From Centroberyx gerrardi (Eukaryota; Chordata; Actinopteri; Beryciformes; Berycidae): a DNA stretch of 64,000 nt. Position 1 is the first letter of the stretch. The number at the start of each line of letters is the position of its first letter. Where the stretch lies: contig NC_136010.1 in assembly GCF_048128805.1 (NCBI RefSeq), positions 14,983,980 through 15,047,979 of the forward strand, in the 5' to 3' direction. Below are positions 1 to 12,540 of this stretch, piece by piece. Position numbers and translations under genes: made by a program. The notes beneath the pieces were generated by a model. It was not told the origin of the DNA and did no database searches. It was given only the letters and a program-made list of their open reading frames with translations.

Positions 1-502
1 CTAAAACCTGTTAGGCATTAAATCAGGTTTAATCTCTGGCTTGAAGAAAAGATGAACATTAATCCACATCTGTCCATACAAATGTTTACCGCTCATATTT
101 CAGACCTCATTAGGCCCTGCTGTTAAGCTGCATGCTTATGGCTGCGTACATGCATGGTGCAAGAAAAAGAGAGAGAAAGAGAGGGACTAATGTTTGTACA
201 CATATGCGGTTTCATTTGTGTGTGTGTGTGTGTGTTTCTGTGCATGCGGTAATGCACGCTCGCCCCCTTGCATGCCTCCCCTGTAGCGAAAGCCATCTGA
301 AGAGTTTTTGGCCCTCTGCCGCTGTGTGTGGTTTGAAGGGTGGCGAGGCAGAGAACTCTCACACACTTAAACTAATGAGAGTTTTAGATGCAGTCAGAGA
401 GCAGCGTGACTTAGTGTTCCTCAGCCACCCGTCGGACATCAATCGCCCTGCGGCCTGAAGGCTTTACTCAGTTCCCTTGCTAACCTGCACCCCTCGCTGC
501 CC

Positions 503-507
<5 letters not shown>

Positions 508-541
<34 letters not shown>
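508..541. repeat. (CA)n microsatellite
   Basis: Uninterrupted CA dinucleotide run of about 17 units. Confidence 0.95.
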
Positions 542-543
<2 letters not shown>

Positions 544-1229
544 CTGAGGACTCTGACCCTTCTGCGGCCTACAGATAGAGAGAAATATATCAACAGGATT
601 CTGCCAGCTTTTACATCACTATATTGTCAGTTCACTACATTCGTGAGAACAGCAATACACCGGGTGGTGGCCTTAAATGTTAGGGCAAAGTGCTTTATTT
701 TGGCGTCATCACAATATAAAATAAATAAGATAAACTTCAATTTCTGGCTCATTTCCTTCACTGCACATTCATTTTATATTACCATACATAAGCCATTAAA
801 CATTACTTTTATGTGTTGTTATGACTTATGACACGGTCCTTTGCATTTACATTGTTTGAAACGTTATGGTACGTAACTCATAAAAGCCCAGGAAGTTTTT
901 GGCTGTCCCACAATATGGTTGACCCACAAAAAGGTTATTCACCAATCAGACTGCACACTATATTGTGCCTGCCGATGTCCCTGTGCATGTGTGTGCAAGA
1001 GTGCGCCTGCATACTGTACATATATCATGGGTGTGTCAAAGGATATTTGTCTGTGTCTGTATCTATTTGCATTTGCACCCATTTGTCTGGCGTGCCTACA
1101 TTTTCTGCAAGGTACAACCCCTCCCCCCCAAAATACAGTAAAGACAAAAAGCATTATCACCGTCCCTCTTCCTCCCATTGTCCCCCTCTCCACCCAGATC
1201 CTCTTCTCCCAGTCACCCCACTGCCCTAA

Positions 1230-1460
1230 AACTGTCCTAAATGACTTAATCTGCAGGGCGACGGTCCCCCTGAGAGAGTGGTGAGTGAGGACGGTCTCTG
1301 TGTGCTGTAAGGGGATTGCTGTAATTACTGGGATCTGTGCACCGTATTTATCTTTTCAAGGGACGGGTGATCCTGCCATAAAAAGCCCAACATTTGGCAG
1401 TTAACTAATGCACACCATTAGATTGATTGTGCTGGATTTGCGTTTGCTCTCTGTTTGTGT
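1230..1460. promoter_or_regulatory. Candidate conserved non-coding element
   Basis: Unique, moderately complex sequence between microsatellites, with homeodomain-type cores (TGTAATTACTGG, TTAACTAATGCACACC, CCATTAGATTGATT) and no coding signal. Enhancer-like composition is the only evidence; conservation was not tested. Confidence 0.2.
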
Positions 1461-1468
1461 GTTCTGTT

Positions 1469-1471
<3 letters not shown>

Positions 1472-1505
<34 letters not shown>

Positions 1506-1523
1506 CGTGTTTGTGTGTGTGTC
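1472..1523. repeat. (TG)n microsatellite
   Basis: TG run with a few GC and TT interruptions, followed by unique sequence rich in TAAT cores. Confidence 0.9.
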
Positions 1524-2086
1524 CCATATTTCCCTGCTGCTGCCCTGCTCTGTGATGTGTGTTAAATAATGCTTGGTTGTTCTCAGTAATCCTGATTAAA
1601 TGGGGGTTAATGTGTGTCTGTTATACTTTTTCACAGACTCTCCAACCGTGACCTTCTATGACAACAGAGCTAGCATAAATGAACTGGCTTATGAGACATG
1701 ATTAGACAAAGAGAGATGCGGTGGGACAGGGGAGGGGCAGGAGGTTCAGGTAGCGCACATGGGTCTATCTGGATTTCCCGTCTTGATGTCTCAGTATGCG
1801 GGAACAAGAGTGACAGAATGAGTGATGCCGTGTCGCCATTGCAAAAATAATTAAGAGCACGGTCTGATTTGCTCTTTTCTTGAACATAAACCTCAGCAGC
1901 TTCGAAATCTGAGGTTAGAAGTAAAATAAAAGAGAGAAAATAATGAAAGAAAATGAAATTATCACTCTTCTTGGATGTGGCAGAGAAACAAACAGATTGA
2001 CCACGCTCTTCTTTCCAAAATCCTCCCCCGTGCAGGCAACATGTTCCTCACGTCCATCTTGGCTGTTTTTTCAGATATTGGTGTCA

Positions 2087-2143
2087 GTGTGTGTTTGTGT
2101 GTGTATGTGTGTGTGTGTGTGTGTGTCTGTGTGTGTCCGTGTT

Positions 2144-2179
<36 letters not shown>

Positions 2180-2188
2180 TGTGTGAGG
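2087..2188. repeat. Imperfect (TG)n microsatellite
   Basis: About 100 bp of TG repeat broken by single CT, CC, AT and CG units. The interruptions suggest an older, decayed tract. Confidence 0.92.
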
Positions 2189-2492
2189 GTTGTGAAGACG
2201 GAGGCTGCACCAGGCTGTCCAGCCTACACACAAACCGTCCCATCGTTAAATCACCTTACTGTTCCATCCACCATCCACTGCCCTGAGCATGTTTTTCGTT
2301 TGATGTGTGTTTTGGTAGAAATGAAAGACAGACGGGGAGAGGAGAATAAAAAAATAAAAAATGGAGGAATATGGAGAGAGGATGGAAAGAACAATGCATA
2401 AACCGCGGATGTCAAAGTAACTTCAGACTACAGTACGTTCTCTATGCATTAATAAAACTTTAACTTTCGCCATCTTAGTCTGTCACTTCAAA

Positions 2493-2539
<47 letters not shown>
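2493..2539. repeat. (CT)n microsatellite
   Basis: Pyrimidine dinucleotide run with one TTT interruption. Confidence 0.93.
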
Positions 2540-2544
<5 letters not shown>

Positions 2545-3330
2545 ATCTCTCTACTCAGTCCCCTTTCTCCCACTTGTTCCTTATTAATTTTTATGTTTCT
2601 GACCTCGGAAAGGGGGATGAGTACACAGATATATTACAGTAATTATCTAATTTTACAGTGCCTTTAAATGTCACAGAAAGCCAGAGTTATGGCATTAATA
2701 CAATAAAGAGGGTTTGGGCCACAGGGATGATAACTTAATACTGGACCAGACTCTAACAAATTGTCTGCTATGGATTTTTCCCTGTCATAATATCAGCATT
2801 ATGAGTGTGTTTCGTAGTTCACTTAACAGTGCATGCATGATGAGATAAAATGTGTTCACTGGTTATGAACAGTTCAATAAATAGTTAAAGTTAAATTATC
2901 TGATAAATGTTATGATTAATGCATTTCACACTCCAGACTATAATCAGTTCAAATGTTCAACAGTCAACTGTAGTTTGATCAATTGTATTGAGCATTCTGA
3001 AATGAGCTTTGGTCTAGATTACAAACACTTGGCAAAAACATTAACCTTCTAATATAACCTGTTCTAGCTGAAAGTCATAAGCATAGTGATGGTTATGCAT
3101 GACGCATAATGCATACATTTTACATTTTCATCTCTACATTCAGATCATCATGTTTTCCTCCAGAATTCAGATTTACAGCATATTATATTTAGATTCTCCT
3201 CATTTTCCACAATCCTGGCCGGCAATAGTGTTATTTACTGTGGTACTGACTGAGGCACATTTGGGAGCAGTTCAAATTCAAAGCTGTGCCAATCTACTCT
3301 TTCTTTTTTTGTCTTTTTTTTTCAACCCCC

Positions 3331-3332
<2 letters not shown>

Positions 3333-3372
<40 letters not shown>
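3333..3372. repeat. (TC)n microsatellite
   Basis: TC run preceded by T-rich and C-rich stretches, giving an all-pyrimidine tract of about 60 bases. Confidence 0.93.
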
Positions 3373-3378
<6 letters not shown>

Positions 3379-4153
3379 AGTAATTTCTATGTACCTCTGT
3401 CCTGATAGATGGAGATGTGAAATATTTAAACACACTTTGTTGTTTGGGGACAATGCACTTCAGCAGATGGGCCATCCCTGCACAGACCCAATGTATGCAA
3501 ATCTCCATACAAAGCAGCCCAGGATGTTTTCAATATAACACAAGCGCCTCAGGCCCTGTTTTAATCCCTCTTTACCCGCAGCCAGTGCACCGTTTCATCC
3601 AGTCAAACGCCTTAAGCGCTATGTCAACTTGGACATCTGGCCGCATAACTGAACCAAAAAAAAGTGTGCGTGTGTGTTGGGAAGGGACCATGTTTAGGGA
3701 GGGTTAGAAGGAGAGGTAAAGGTGATATGGTGCATGCTGGTGGACTGAAATATTCGGAGATGAAGTCAGGAGTGTGGATCGGTGCCATCAGAGTGCATCG
3801 AGGGAGCGGGCAGTTCAGACTCTGAGGTGGACTCTTCTTCCTCAACACCAGGGGAAACAGGTGCCAGTGTCGTTTTCTTCATTGTCTCTTAAGTTGTTTT
3901 GCTGTTTTCTCACTTGTTTTTCTCACCCCCCGCCCTCTAGGAATACGCAGCCACAAGTACGCATAGAAATACACACACACATGCAGACACACGCACACAC
4001 ATACACAAATACACAAACGTGGCACCATAACACACGTGCTGCCTGCAGACTTTCTGGTCAGACCACTGATTTCTGTCGTTGTGACATCTGAAGGGTGCTA
4101 CAGCACAGCCAGACACCTGGATACACATGGCATCCTTCACTACTGTGTGTCAA

Positions 4154-4156
<3 letters not shown>

Positions 4157-4196
<40 letters not shown>
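4157..4196. repeat. (TG)n microsatellite
   Basis: Uninterrupted TG run of about 20 units. A looser CA-rich tract lies upstream at 3970-4017, in the opposite sense. Confidence 0.94.
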
Positions 4197-4199
<3 letters not shown>

Positions 4200-5304
4200 A
4201 GAGTGAGTGTGTGTGTGCACGCTAGGTGTGTGCTAGGTGTGGGGGAAGGTGCCATAGAAGGCAGCATCTCCTGAGGGTAGCTCATCAGCTTTTCCTGGAT
4301 GGACCACAAGTTCAGTTGCTTGTGGCGATGTTGCATGTCCTCAATGACCTACATGATACGGAGCTCAACATACACATGTGTGTGGCACATACCTCCATGA
4401 ACACGTATACACTGTATGTACACTACAAGACTCATACATCCACATGGGAGAATGCAGTCAAATTGGATCGTGTAAATCCTTGTCAAAGTTCATGAGGATC
4501 GGAAAGCTTATTATCTACAATTAGTATTTGGAAAGGCTAAATGTTTATCTGAGCCCTTTGGGAGTGGAGGTTGTGTAGAGAAAGAAAATGTTTTGTAGTC
4601 TATTGAAATTACCTTGGTTACTAAAGCCTTGCTGAAATATAAAGTGCATGCATAGGTATTCTGAGATGCTATACAGTCTGTTTTGCATTTTAAATGCTTT
4701 TAGTTTCATTTGTATGAACAAAGAAATTCCAACTGCACACAATCATCAGACATAAATAGATTTTTTTTTTAAATGACATGCATGTAAAGAATATATTTTT
4801 TGCATCACTTCCTGTTTTTGCTCATTATCATTATTGAGAAAGCAGGTCAGAAAGAAACTTAAGAAATCTCAAAATGGTAATAAATTCTTGGTCCCAATGT
4901 ATTTGACACTGAGTCTGACTTTGTCCTCTGATGTCACTGGAAGACACTGGACTCCTGTGTTGTGTTATTTACACCTCAATAAAATTATGTAGATGAAAAG
5001 ATAGCATGACCCATCACTTCAGTGAGGGATATTGATGGGAAAATATGGTTTTAAGCATATTTCATTTGCATATGCAAGCAAGTTGCTTTACATTCTCCTT
5101 GTCTGCTAATATTTGATCAAAATGTAAAACTGTGCTCATGTTATGAGTAGCCACTCTATATCTGAGCTCTGTAAGCATATTCCTTTTGCTCTGTGTTTGT
5201 AGCTGGCATGAGAAAGACTGCCTGCAGCTTGTGTGATGGTCTGTGGATATGTGTGGATGCGGGAGGTTTGTGTGTGCATGTGTATTTAAACCCCAGGCCA
5301 TGAA

Positions 5305-5429
5305 AGTCTTTGTGTGTGTGTGTATGTGTGTGTTTGTGTGTGTGTGTATATGTGTGTGTGCATGCTCATGTGTTTCTCTGTGTTTGTCTGTGTGCGTCTG
5401 TATGTGTGTGTGCTTGCATGCGTGTGTAC

Positions 5430-5465
<36 letters not shown>
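5305..5465. repeat. Long imperfect (TG)n tract
   Basis: About 160 bp of TG repeat with TA, CA, TT and CG interruptions, ending in a clean run of about 17 units at 5432-5465. Confidence 0.92.
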
Positions 5466-5467
<2 letters not shown>

Positions 5468-5623
5468 GGTAAGGAAGAGTGTAGGTGAGTGTAGAAGACA
5501 AACCTGTCAGTTCCACAGCTGGTTTCTCTGGCTGCGGGGCTCAGGCCGGAGCAGGGTGACACTCAGCATCACAGCACCACAGCACAGGGCCTGGGGTAAA
5601 CACACCAACATATACTGTAGGCA

Positions 5624-5690
5624 GACGCACACACACACAAACACACACACATACACACACGCACGCACACACACGCGTGCGCACACACCT
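5624..5690. repeat. Imperfect (CA)n tract with CG steps
   Basis: CA repeat with alternating CG steps. It lies 160 bp from the preceding TG tract in opposite sense, so the two could pair as an inverted repeat. Confidence 0.9.
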
Positions 5691-5873
5691 TGGTTGGCTG
5701 CCCTCACCCATAAGACCAGGAGACCAGTGAAACACACCACCTGGGCACGTCATCATATCTTGTCAAAGATTTTTTTTTTCTTTTTTTTTTTGGCTGAATG
5801 GAGGTGTGAACAACATCACAGACCAGATTGCCTGGCAATGGACTGACCATCCTCTTGTAAGGATGGTGGGGAA

Positions 5874-5893
5874 GGGGAGGGGGGGGGGGGGGG
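5874..5893. repeat. Poly(G) run
   Basis: Uninterrupted run of about 16 G within GGGGAGG context. Length in an assembly is likely unreliable. Confidence 0.9.
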
Positions 5894-6235
5894 AGCAGCA
5901 GAGTGGAGGTTGAGAGGAACACAGAGTGAGAGAAAGAACAAGACAAAAGTATAACACACGATGAGAGTGGGCTTCGTTTTATTAGCTCTGCAGAAGGACG
6001 TAGCTGCAAGTTGGCTTGTCTCCCTACATCATGTGCTGCAGTTGCTCGAATGGGACTATCATGGCCATTCCTGACGCATTATAGATGATAGAAGTTGACG
6101 TGGACTATTAGTTGGACAGTCCCCCTCCTGTATCAAGAGATGGTGTTCCCATCCTTTGGTCTCATTTCGGGACTCTCTTCACAGTGTGTTCCCAAGCAGA
6201 GTGGACTCTCTGTGGGGAGAGTGCCTCAGGCAGTG

Positions 6236-6292
6236 GCCCCCCCCCACCCCCACCCAGCACCCCCACCTCCACCCCCCCATCCCCACACATTT
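6236..6292. repeat. C-rich low-complexity tract
   Basis: CCCCCACCC-type tract. The complementary strand has several runs of three or more G. Confidence 0.9.
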
Positions 6293-6785
6293 CCATCTCC
6301 ACTAAGATGGAAGAGATGGCAATGTCTTTAGGGGATTAGGAGGATGCTGGCCTGTTTAGATGTTCTAATAACGAATACAGTTCCCATACAAGAAGCGTGT
6401 CAAGTTAATACTAAAAAAAATAGAATGATGCACAAAAGCATTATGCATCTATGAAGAATTAGGACATCTTGATGAAAAATAAATCTGCAAAGAAGTTAGG
6501 TAACAGAGACATATTCATGCATAATGTGCAATATCAAGGTGATAATTATAATTCTACAGAGGGCTAATGAGCAACAGAAAATAAGTGTTTGGAAATGAAA
6601 CGGCCACATTGTGTATTCTGCTGACATTTTGAGAGAAAGACCGAACCGGAGTCAATTATAAAAATAAAGTAAACATGTTGACAGGAGAAATGAAACTGTG
6701 TTTTGACTGCTGCTGTCAAGGGAGGTTCCCTCTCCCCCTGTCTAAAGTTTACACACTAAATGACTATGCCTCAGTGATTCTGCCT

Positions 6786-6822
6786 TGTGTGTGTGTGTGT
6801 ATGCGTGTGTGTGTGTGTGTGT
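6786..6822. repeat. (TG)n microsatellite
   Basis: TG run with ATGC interruption. Confidence 0.9.
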
Positions 6823-6889
6823 TTGAATGTGTGCACTCAGCGATCAACTTCTGCTAAATACTAATTACTGAATACTTAGTACGGATGCC

Positions 6890-7250
6890 CTTTCTATTGG
6901 GTCCCTTTAGTATAAACATTCATTATGGCCCTTTTTCTCCTTTGTAGCTCCATCATCATTATTCCACCGCATCCCCCGAGGAGAGAGAGAGAGCCGAGGC
7001 CGGGGCTGGGGCTGGACCAGGCTGGGGGAGAAAACACTGTGGAACCAGAGCGCCAGGACCTGGGAATGCACACAAGTGATATTTGTGCGCTGAGATCAAA
7101 AAGCATTTACCTTTAGATGTTTCCCTGATATGAATATTCAACATCCTTATTGAAATCTAATTTGGGTCTCCTTGTCTCAGGGGTCTTTTCATCAGTGCCT
7201 GTTGCCCGAGGCCACTGCTGATTGACAGCCAAACTTTAGTAAAGAGAGAG
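6890..7250. promoter_or_regulatory. Candidate conserved non-coding element
   Basis: Unique, GC-balanced sequence without coding signal, between a TG tract and a G-rich tract. It contains TAAAC, CATTATGG and CTGATTGACAG-like motifs. Called only from composition and contrast with flanking low-complexity DNA. Confidence 0.15.
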
Positions 7251-8417
7251 CAGGAAAAAAAGGGGAGATCTGGTGGTGTTGGAGATGTGAGCGGTGTGAA
7301 GCCAGGGAGGGCTGGAACAGATGAGTGGAGGGGTGCGGGGGGTACGGGGAGGGAGGGGGGGGTATTTAACCTCCTCGTGTGCATGCACAAACAGAATGCT
7401 GCAGATTATTAGCCACTATCACGGAGCATAATAGGCAAAACAGAACTATTAAACAATGTTTCATCATATCAGTTTTTGTCCTCTGAGTATTTTTATCTCT
7501 CCCTAACCTTGCTGTGATTAGTGGTTAGTATACAGTCAACATGGTTGCATTTCTAAATGAGTATCTATTAGTAGGCGTATTTGTCATTGTAACAAACACA
7601 ATAGATTATTACCACTGATTCCACTGATTACATGGAGTATATTTATTATTCAGTCAATTATTAATAGTTTCAAAACATGCCAAAGGATGTAATGTGTAGA
7701 ATTTAATACATTTTGCTTGATCCCTGTATTTTCATGTAATCTAGTGAAAATATTTCAGTAGAAGAAATAGATTCTTAGACTAGTTTGTTTACCGTGGTAA
7801 AAAACAATGAGAAACCTTGCACATTTAAATAAAAAACTACCAATTGTTGTGGATGAATTGGACAGATTTTTGAGAGTATTTCAGATATTCCCTTGCCGTT
7901 TCAAAACTGAGCATATGACGCTTCACTGCCAAAGGCAAAGCACCATATTGTTTTCTAAAATTACATTTCTAAACATTTGTTCAGATGGATTTGTCTCTGT
8001 TTTTGACCAAGGACTTGTGAACTCCATAACCATTCATTTGGCAAAATAAGTAAAAGTATTTGTACTCTTATTCTGGCTGCAGGCAAGAGTTGGTCTGCCA
8101 TGATGGAGTGCATTTGTATGGTTTTGTTGTTCTGGCTTATATAATAACAAATAGCTGAAACCAACCTGAGCTGCTCATCTCCTGGAATAGCTATGAAAGC
8201 ACAAAGCATACACAACCCAGACAGGGATTTATGACAAACATACCTGTGGAGGATCTAATAGTAGTAGCAGTGGAGCAGAAGTTACTGCAATTTTTTGGGT
8301 TTCACAAATATCGCATCAAGTGTCAGATATTCCTATGTTCTGTAAAGACAAATATTTCTATTTCTGGTGGGGGGGTAACAGTGAGTGATTTAAGACAGAA
8401 CACAGCCCATATGCGTG

Positions 8418-8419
<2 letters not shown>

Positions 8420-8468
<49 letters not shown>
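8420..8468. repeat. (CA)n microsatellite
   Basis: Uninterrupted CA run of about 24 units. Confidence 0.95.
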
Positions 8469-8470
<2 letters not shown>

Positions 8471-8504
8471 ACCAACACTGTCCTCATCTGGGCAGTGGGT
8501 TGAG

Positions 8505-8665
8505 CATGGTTTAATGTTATTAATGCGCAGGTGTGGGTCCTGTCCCGCAGGGTTCCATTAAAATGATGCCCCTCTCAATGCCTGCTCCATTTGCTCTTTA
8601 GATTTAACAGAGGCCATATGTCTAGCAGGAGGCAAACAGCTGATGGAGTTTAATTGACAGAAATC
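8505..8665. promoter_or_regulatory. Candidate conserved non-coding element with E-boxes
   Basis: Unique block exactly between a CA and a TG microsatellite. It carries three different E-boxes (CAGGTG, CATATG, CAGCTG) and AT-rich homeodomain-type cores (GTTATTAATG, GTTTAATTGACAG). Function is inference. Confidence 0.2.
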
Positions 8666-8676
8666 AACATATTTGG

Positions 8677-8678
<2 letters not shown>

Positions 8679-8719
<41 letters not shown>
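8679..8719. repeat. (TG)n microsatellite
   Basis: Uninterrupted TG run of about 20 units. Confidence 0.95.
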
Positions 8720-8721
<2 letters not shown>

Positions 8722-9299
8722 AATGGCGGATGTGTCTGGGCATCAGGGAATCCCTTTGAGGGGTCAATTATATATCAGAAAAGAGCTTGGAAAGAGAGGA
8801 AGAGAAAAAGAAAGAGGACAACAGAGGAGAGAGAAATGTTGATAGCTGGGGTAGAGCAGCAGAGAAACCCGTCACAGACACAGATCACGGCTTAGCATCG
8901 CAGGACACAACCCCACACATCAATGTGTGAATATATTTCCTTCATTTTGGGGTTGACATTCTTGTCCATTCCAGGAACACCGCTGCGTTCAGAGTGTAAA
9001 CTTCATGTTTCATCTGCCTTCACAGAGAAGTAGAGACACTGTCCCTGGCTGTAGTCAAATCATACAAATTACCACTGGCAGTGAGCTGATTTAGGCACAG
9101 GAGGGGACCCAAAACAGATGAGAGTATGTATTCACTCCCAGTCTCTCAAACTCCATCAAACAAAGCAACAAGAGAGTTTTGTAAAACACTGAAATAATCG
9201 GATATAAGAAAACCCAAACAAGATTTTATGCTCACTTACAGAAATATAACTTTTGATACATACACTTTTGATACAATGTTTAAAATGAGTTGTGAGTCA

Positions 9300-9860
9300 T
9301 AAGGGACAACCCAACATTGGACTAACAGGCGCAACGCAATTAGCACATAAAGCCTGTCAATGGCCCTCAGTACAACAGCCCTCGAAGGAGTGGTAGACTT
9401 ATAAAGCCTCCTGATCTATTACTACAAAGTGATTAATCCTCCTCACACAATGACCAGCCTTAAACTGGGCCTTTATATCATTAGATAGTTCTATATGGCA
9501 GTCCTTCCTTTGGCTTTGCGCTAATTAGCATTCAGATCAGGGACCAGGGAGACGGCCCCTCCGCCACAGAGGAAGGACATAGGATGAGATGGCGACACAG
9601 TGAAATGTCATTAACTTGATGTTAATTACTAATTAATGGGGCTATTTCATTTACATGTATCTCTGGCTCTCTGATGGGGCCTGCCTTTACTGGGTTACTC
9701 TGCCAGCCTCAACCAGTTGGGGGAGGGTTCATCTCCCCTCTCCTCTACTCTCTCCTCATAGTGTTTCATCTCTGCTAATTAAATAGTGGGCCACTCATCA
9801 TGATTATGTCTCCTAGTGCTTTTACAACACCATTTCCTGTCAGTGAGAGCACTCCAATAA
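9300..9860. promoter_or_regulatory. Candidate enhancer-like non-coding block
   Basis: About 560 bp free of simple repeats and coding signal, dense in homeodomain-type cores: GCAATTAGCAC, GCGCTAATTAGCATTC, TTAATTACTAATTAATGG and GATTAATCC (a K50/OTX-type site). This is the strongest enhancer-like composition in the gene-poor part of the window. No cross-species comparison could be made. Confidence 0.3.
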
Positions 9861-12540
9861 GTGACCGACCACCTCTTTAACAGTACGATTGTTTTTATAT
9901 ATATCAAAAGCTGCATTCAACGCTCACCCGCTCCACAACTGACTTCTATCGGACTTGTTACTTTCAGTCACTTGTGACCCCTCCCTTTCTTTTCATTGCC
10001 ACGCGGCAGCCACAAGCCACCCGTCTCCATGGTAACCTGAGCCGTTCGGTCCCATGAGAAGGAGTGGGTTGGGTTGACTAGCGTCTGGCCGTTCACACGT
10101 GGGCAGTGCCAGCTAGCCAACATGGCACACAGCATCCTGCCATATGGTGCCACCACATACGTCCTGCTGGCCTGGGCTGGGGATCTGAGCCTGAAGAGAG
10201 CCACTAGTGTGAACAGGACAGACCTGCACTAGAACCTGTTCAACAGCTGATCCAAACGCAAAATTGGCCAGCAATGTATAGGCAAATTGTTCTCGATTTC
10301 ACCTTGCTCATTCTTTACCTATATGTAGTACATATAGGTGTATGACAAATGCTTTTCTGTACAGTAAAAGTCAAAGTAAAATTAGCTGGAAGTTGGAAGT
10401 CATCGCAATTAAAGTTTTAAAAAATATCTTTACTGTAGCCGCATACAAGGCCTACATTCTTCACATCACAGAAAATGTTGGTACAGTATTTGACATTGGA
10501 GGCTGAATAGCACTTTGTGCCGCTCTTATTATTTGTACTGTGCTGCCTCTCTGTGGCACTACAGAGGAAATACATGTAAAGATATAATGCAGCAGATAGA
10601 AGGAAGAGTGAGGGAAAAACTCAGCACCGTTGATAAAATATAATATTTTTATTCAAAGTTCATTAAAATATGTTTTCAAATACAACATATCTTTGAAGCA
10701 ATAGAATACTGCATTTGTTTCAATTAACCTTTTCATCATACATATCATACATGTTATCAAAAATTATTCAGAAGGCTTTCAAGAACCTGTTGGTGAACAG
10801 AACTCCAGCCATACATCATGTACATGTTTAAACTATGCAGCATGTAACAGAAAAAGGACAAGCAAAGAAGGCAGTTTCAAACAATGCACAGCTGCTAAGG
10901 CAGTCCAAACATTTGAAGAATGCGGGGTGTTGGTTTGACAAAAGATGCTGATAAACTGACTAAGACTGAGTATTTTGTACAGTGGTTTTCCTAAATAGGC
11001 CTAATACCTTATCTGAGTGTTCTAAGTGTTCACTGCAAAAAGTATGTACAGGTTCAAACTGACATTTGGTATTGATATCAGATGAGATGTTTTCACATTA
11101 ACTTATTCTATATAGTCAGTCCATAGTATTAGTAACACTCAAACACAAATACTGCAAATATGTTTGCTGTACGTCTTTACTCTGACAAGACTTCTACCTT
11201 CTCTCAGTAATGCAGCTGCTAGCCACAGACCTTAAGCAAGGTTTGCATAAATTCCATGAATCCAATATTCCAACTTTTTTGTAGCCACTGACCATGTAAT
11301 AAATGCAATTGGCTTTTTCAAACTATATGGATAAAACATTCAACCAAAGGGTATACTTCAAAGTTCAGCTCTGTCTATCGAAAACTTCCAAGAAAAGATT
11401 TGCCTATGTGCTCTTGTACTTAAACCTAAATGACACAGAAGCAACCAAAATCCTACAGAGGGAAATTTGGCGATGTACAATTATCAATAAATTAAACTGT
11501 GTGCACCATGGTGAACATATCTTGCAATTCTCCCGTTGCATAAATTAGGCACAAAATAATAAATGCATAGACCTACTGTATACAGATGTCAAGACACTTG
11601 TGTCTTGATTGGGAGATCGTGACATCTTCCAATACTTGTTACCCAAACTGAGAATTGAAAGGCTGGGATGATGAAGCTAAATGCTACATTCTAACATTTA
11701 TTTCACCATTCAACCTGCCTACGCTACAAGCTCTCTGTAGTAATATCAATGCAGTGAAGTCGTAAAGTAGCGGTAATAACAATGCACTGAGTAATCTCCA
11801 GTCCCTCAGCTACACTGATGTATATAAACAAGACATTACTCTAATACTCTTCTTCATGTCAGAGTGCGTGAGTGAGTGAAGCCAAGGGGGCTAAGGTGTT
11901 TAAAATGGTCTTAATGGGACAAAGTGCAGAGACACTGTCGTTACAGCTGAACGGGCTTCACTCTACACTAACACACTCCCTCCCAACTAGTGACATCACT
12001 TCCTGTCTTGAGTCCAGGCGACGATGAACAAAGTGCAGTAATCGGGGTGGATCTAAACACAAACAAGTAGGCTTGTTCTCCTCCTCGTCTGCCTGTACAG
12101 TTTTCACCAAGACATGACAATACAGATCATTTTCCACTAATCCTTTGTCTGTTAAGATGAGTGCAGATCAGGAGAGGAGAATAAGTGAGGAAACTGTGGT
12201 TTCAGAACCACATCTGTTGGGGTTATGCATCCTGCATCAAACTTCTAGTAACTTACACTGGACACGTTTTACGTTTCTGTATTCTGTTTGTTGGCTCTAG
12301 AAGCAAACAGTCATCTTACCTAATATATTTCTGTTCTCTACAAAACTTTTGTAATTGACAAAACAAGGAGCCATATAAATATATAAGTACTCAAAATAAT
12401 TAAGTGAGGTATTTGTATTTCATGCAATCATTTTAGAAATAAAATAATAATAATTAATAACCTTTGGTCTTCTTAATCATACTCGCGTTCATCGAGACTA
12501 CACATGGGGAGACGGCCCTCAGTGAAAGCGCTGTTGCGAT

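Larger units (their letters stand above)
1..10600. other. Gene-poor intergenic region
   Basis: No exon chain, no recognisable protein family and no RNA gene was found on either strand. Open frames here are short and mostly translations of TG/CA repeats. The region lies beyond the 3' end of SLC17A9. It alternates between microsatellites, listed separately, and AT-rich or mixed unique sequence. In human, as I recall it, BHLHE23 follows SLC17A9 on this side, so the region may be part of a regulatory desert of such a neighbour outside the window. That is inference; nothing in the sequence proves it. Confidence 0.6.

Noticed and set aside
132-8895. Many short open frames with VCVCVC, THTHTH or SLSLSL runs
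   Set aside because: They are translations of TG/CA/CT microsatellites, have no family similarity and no splice context.
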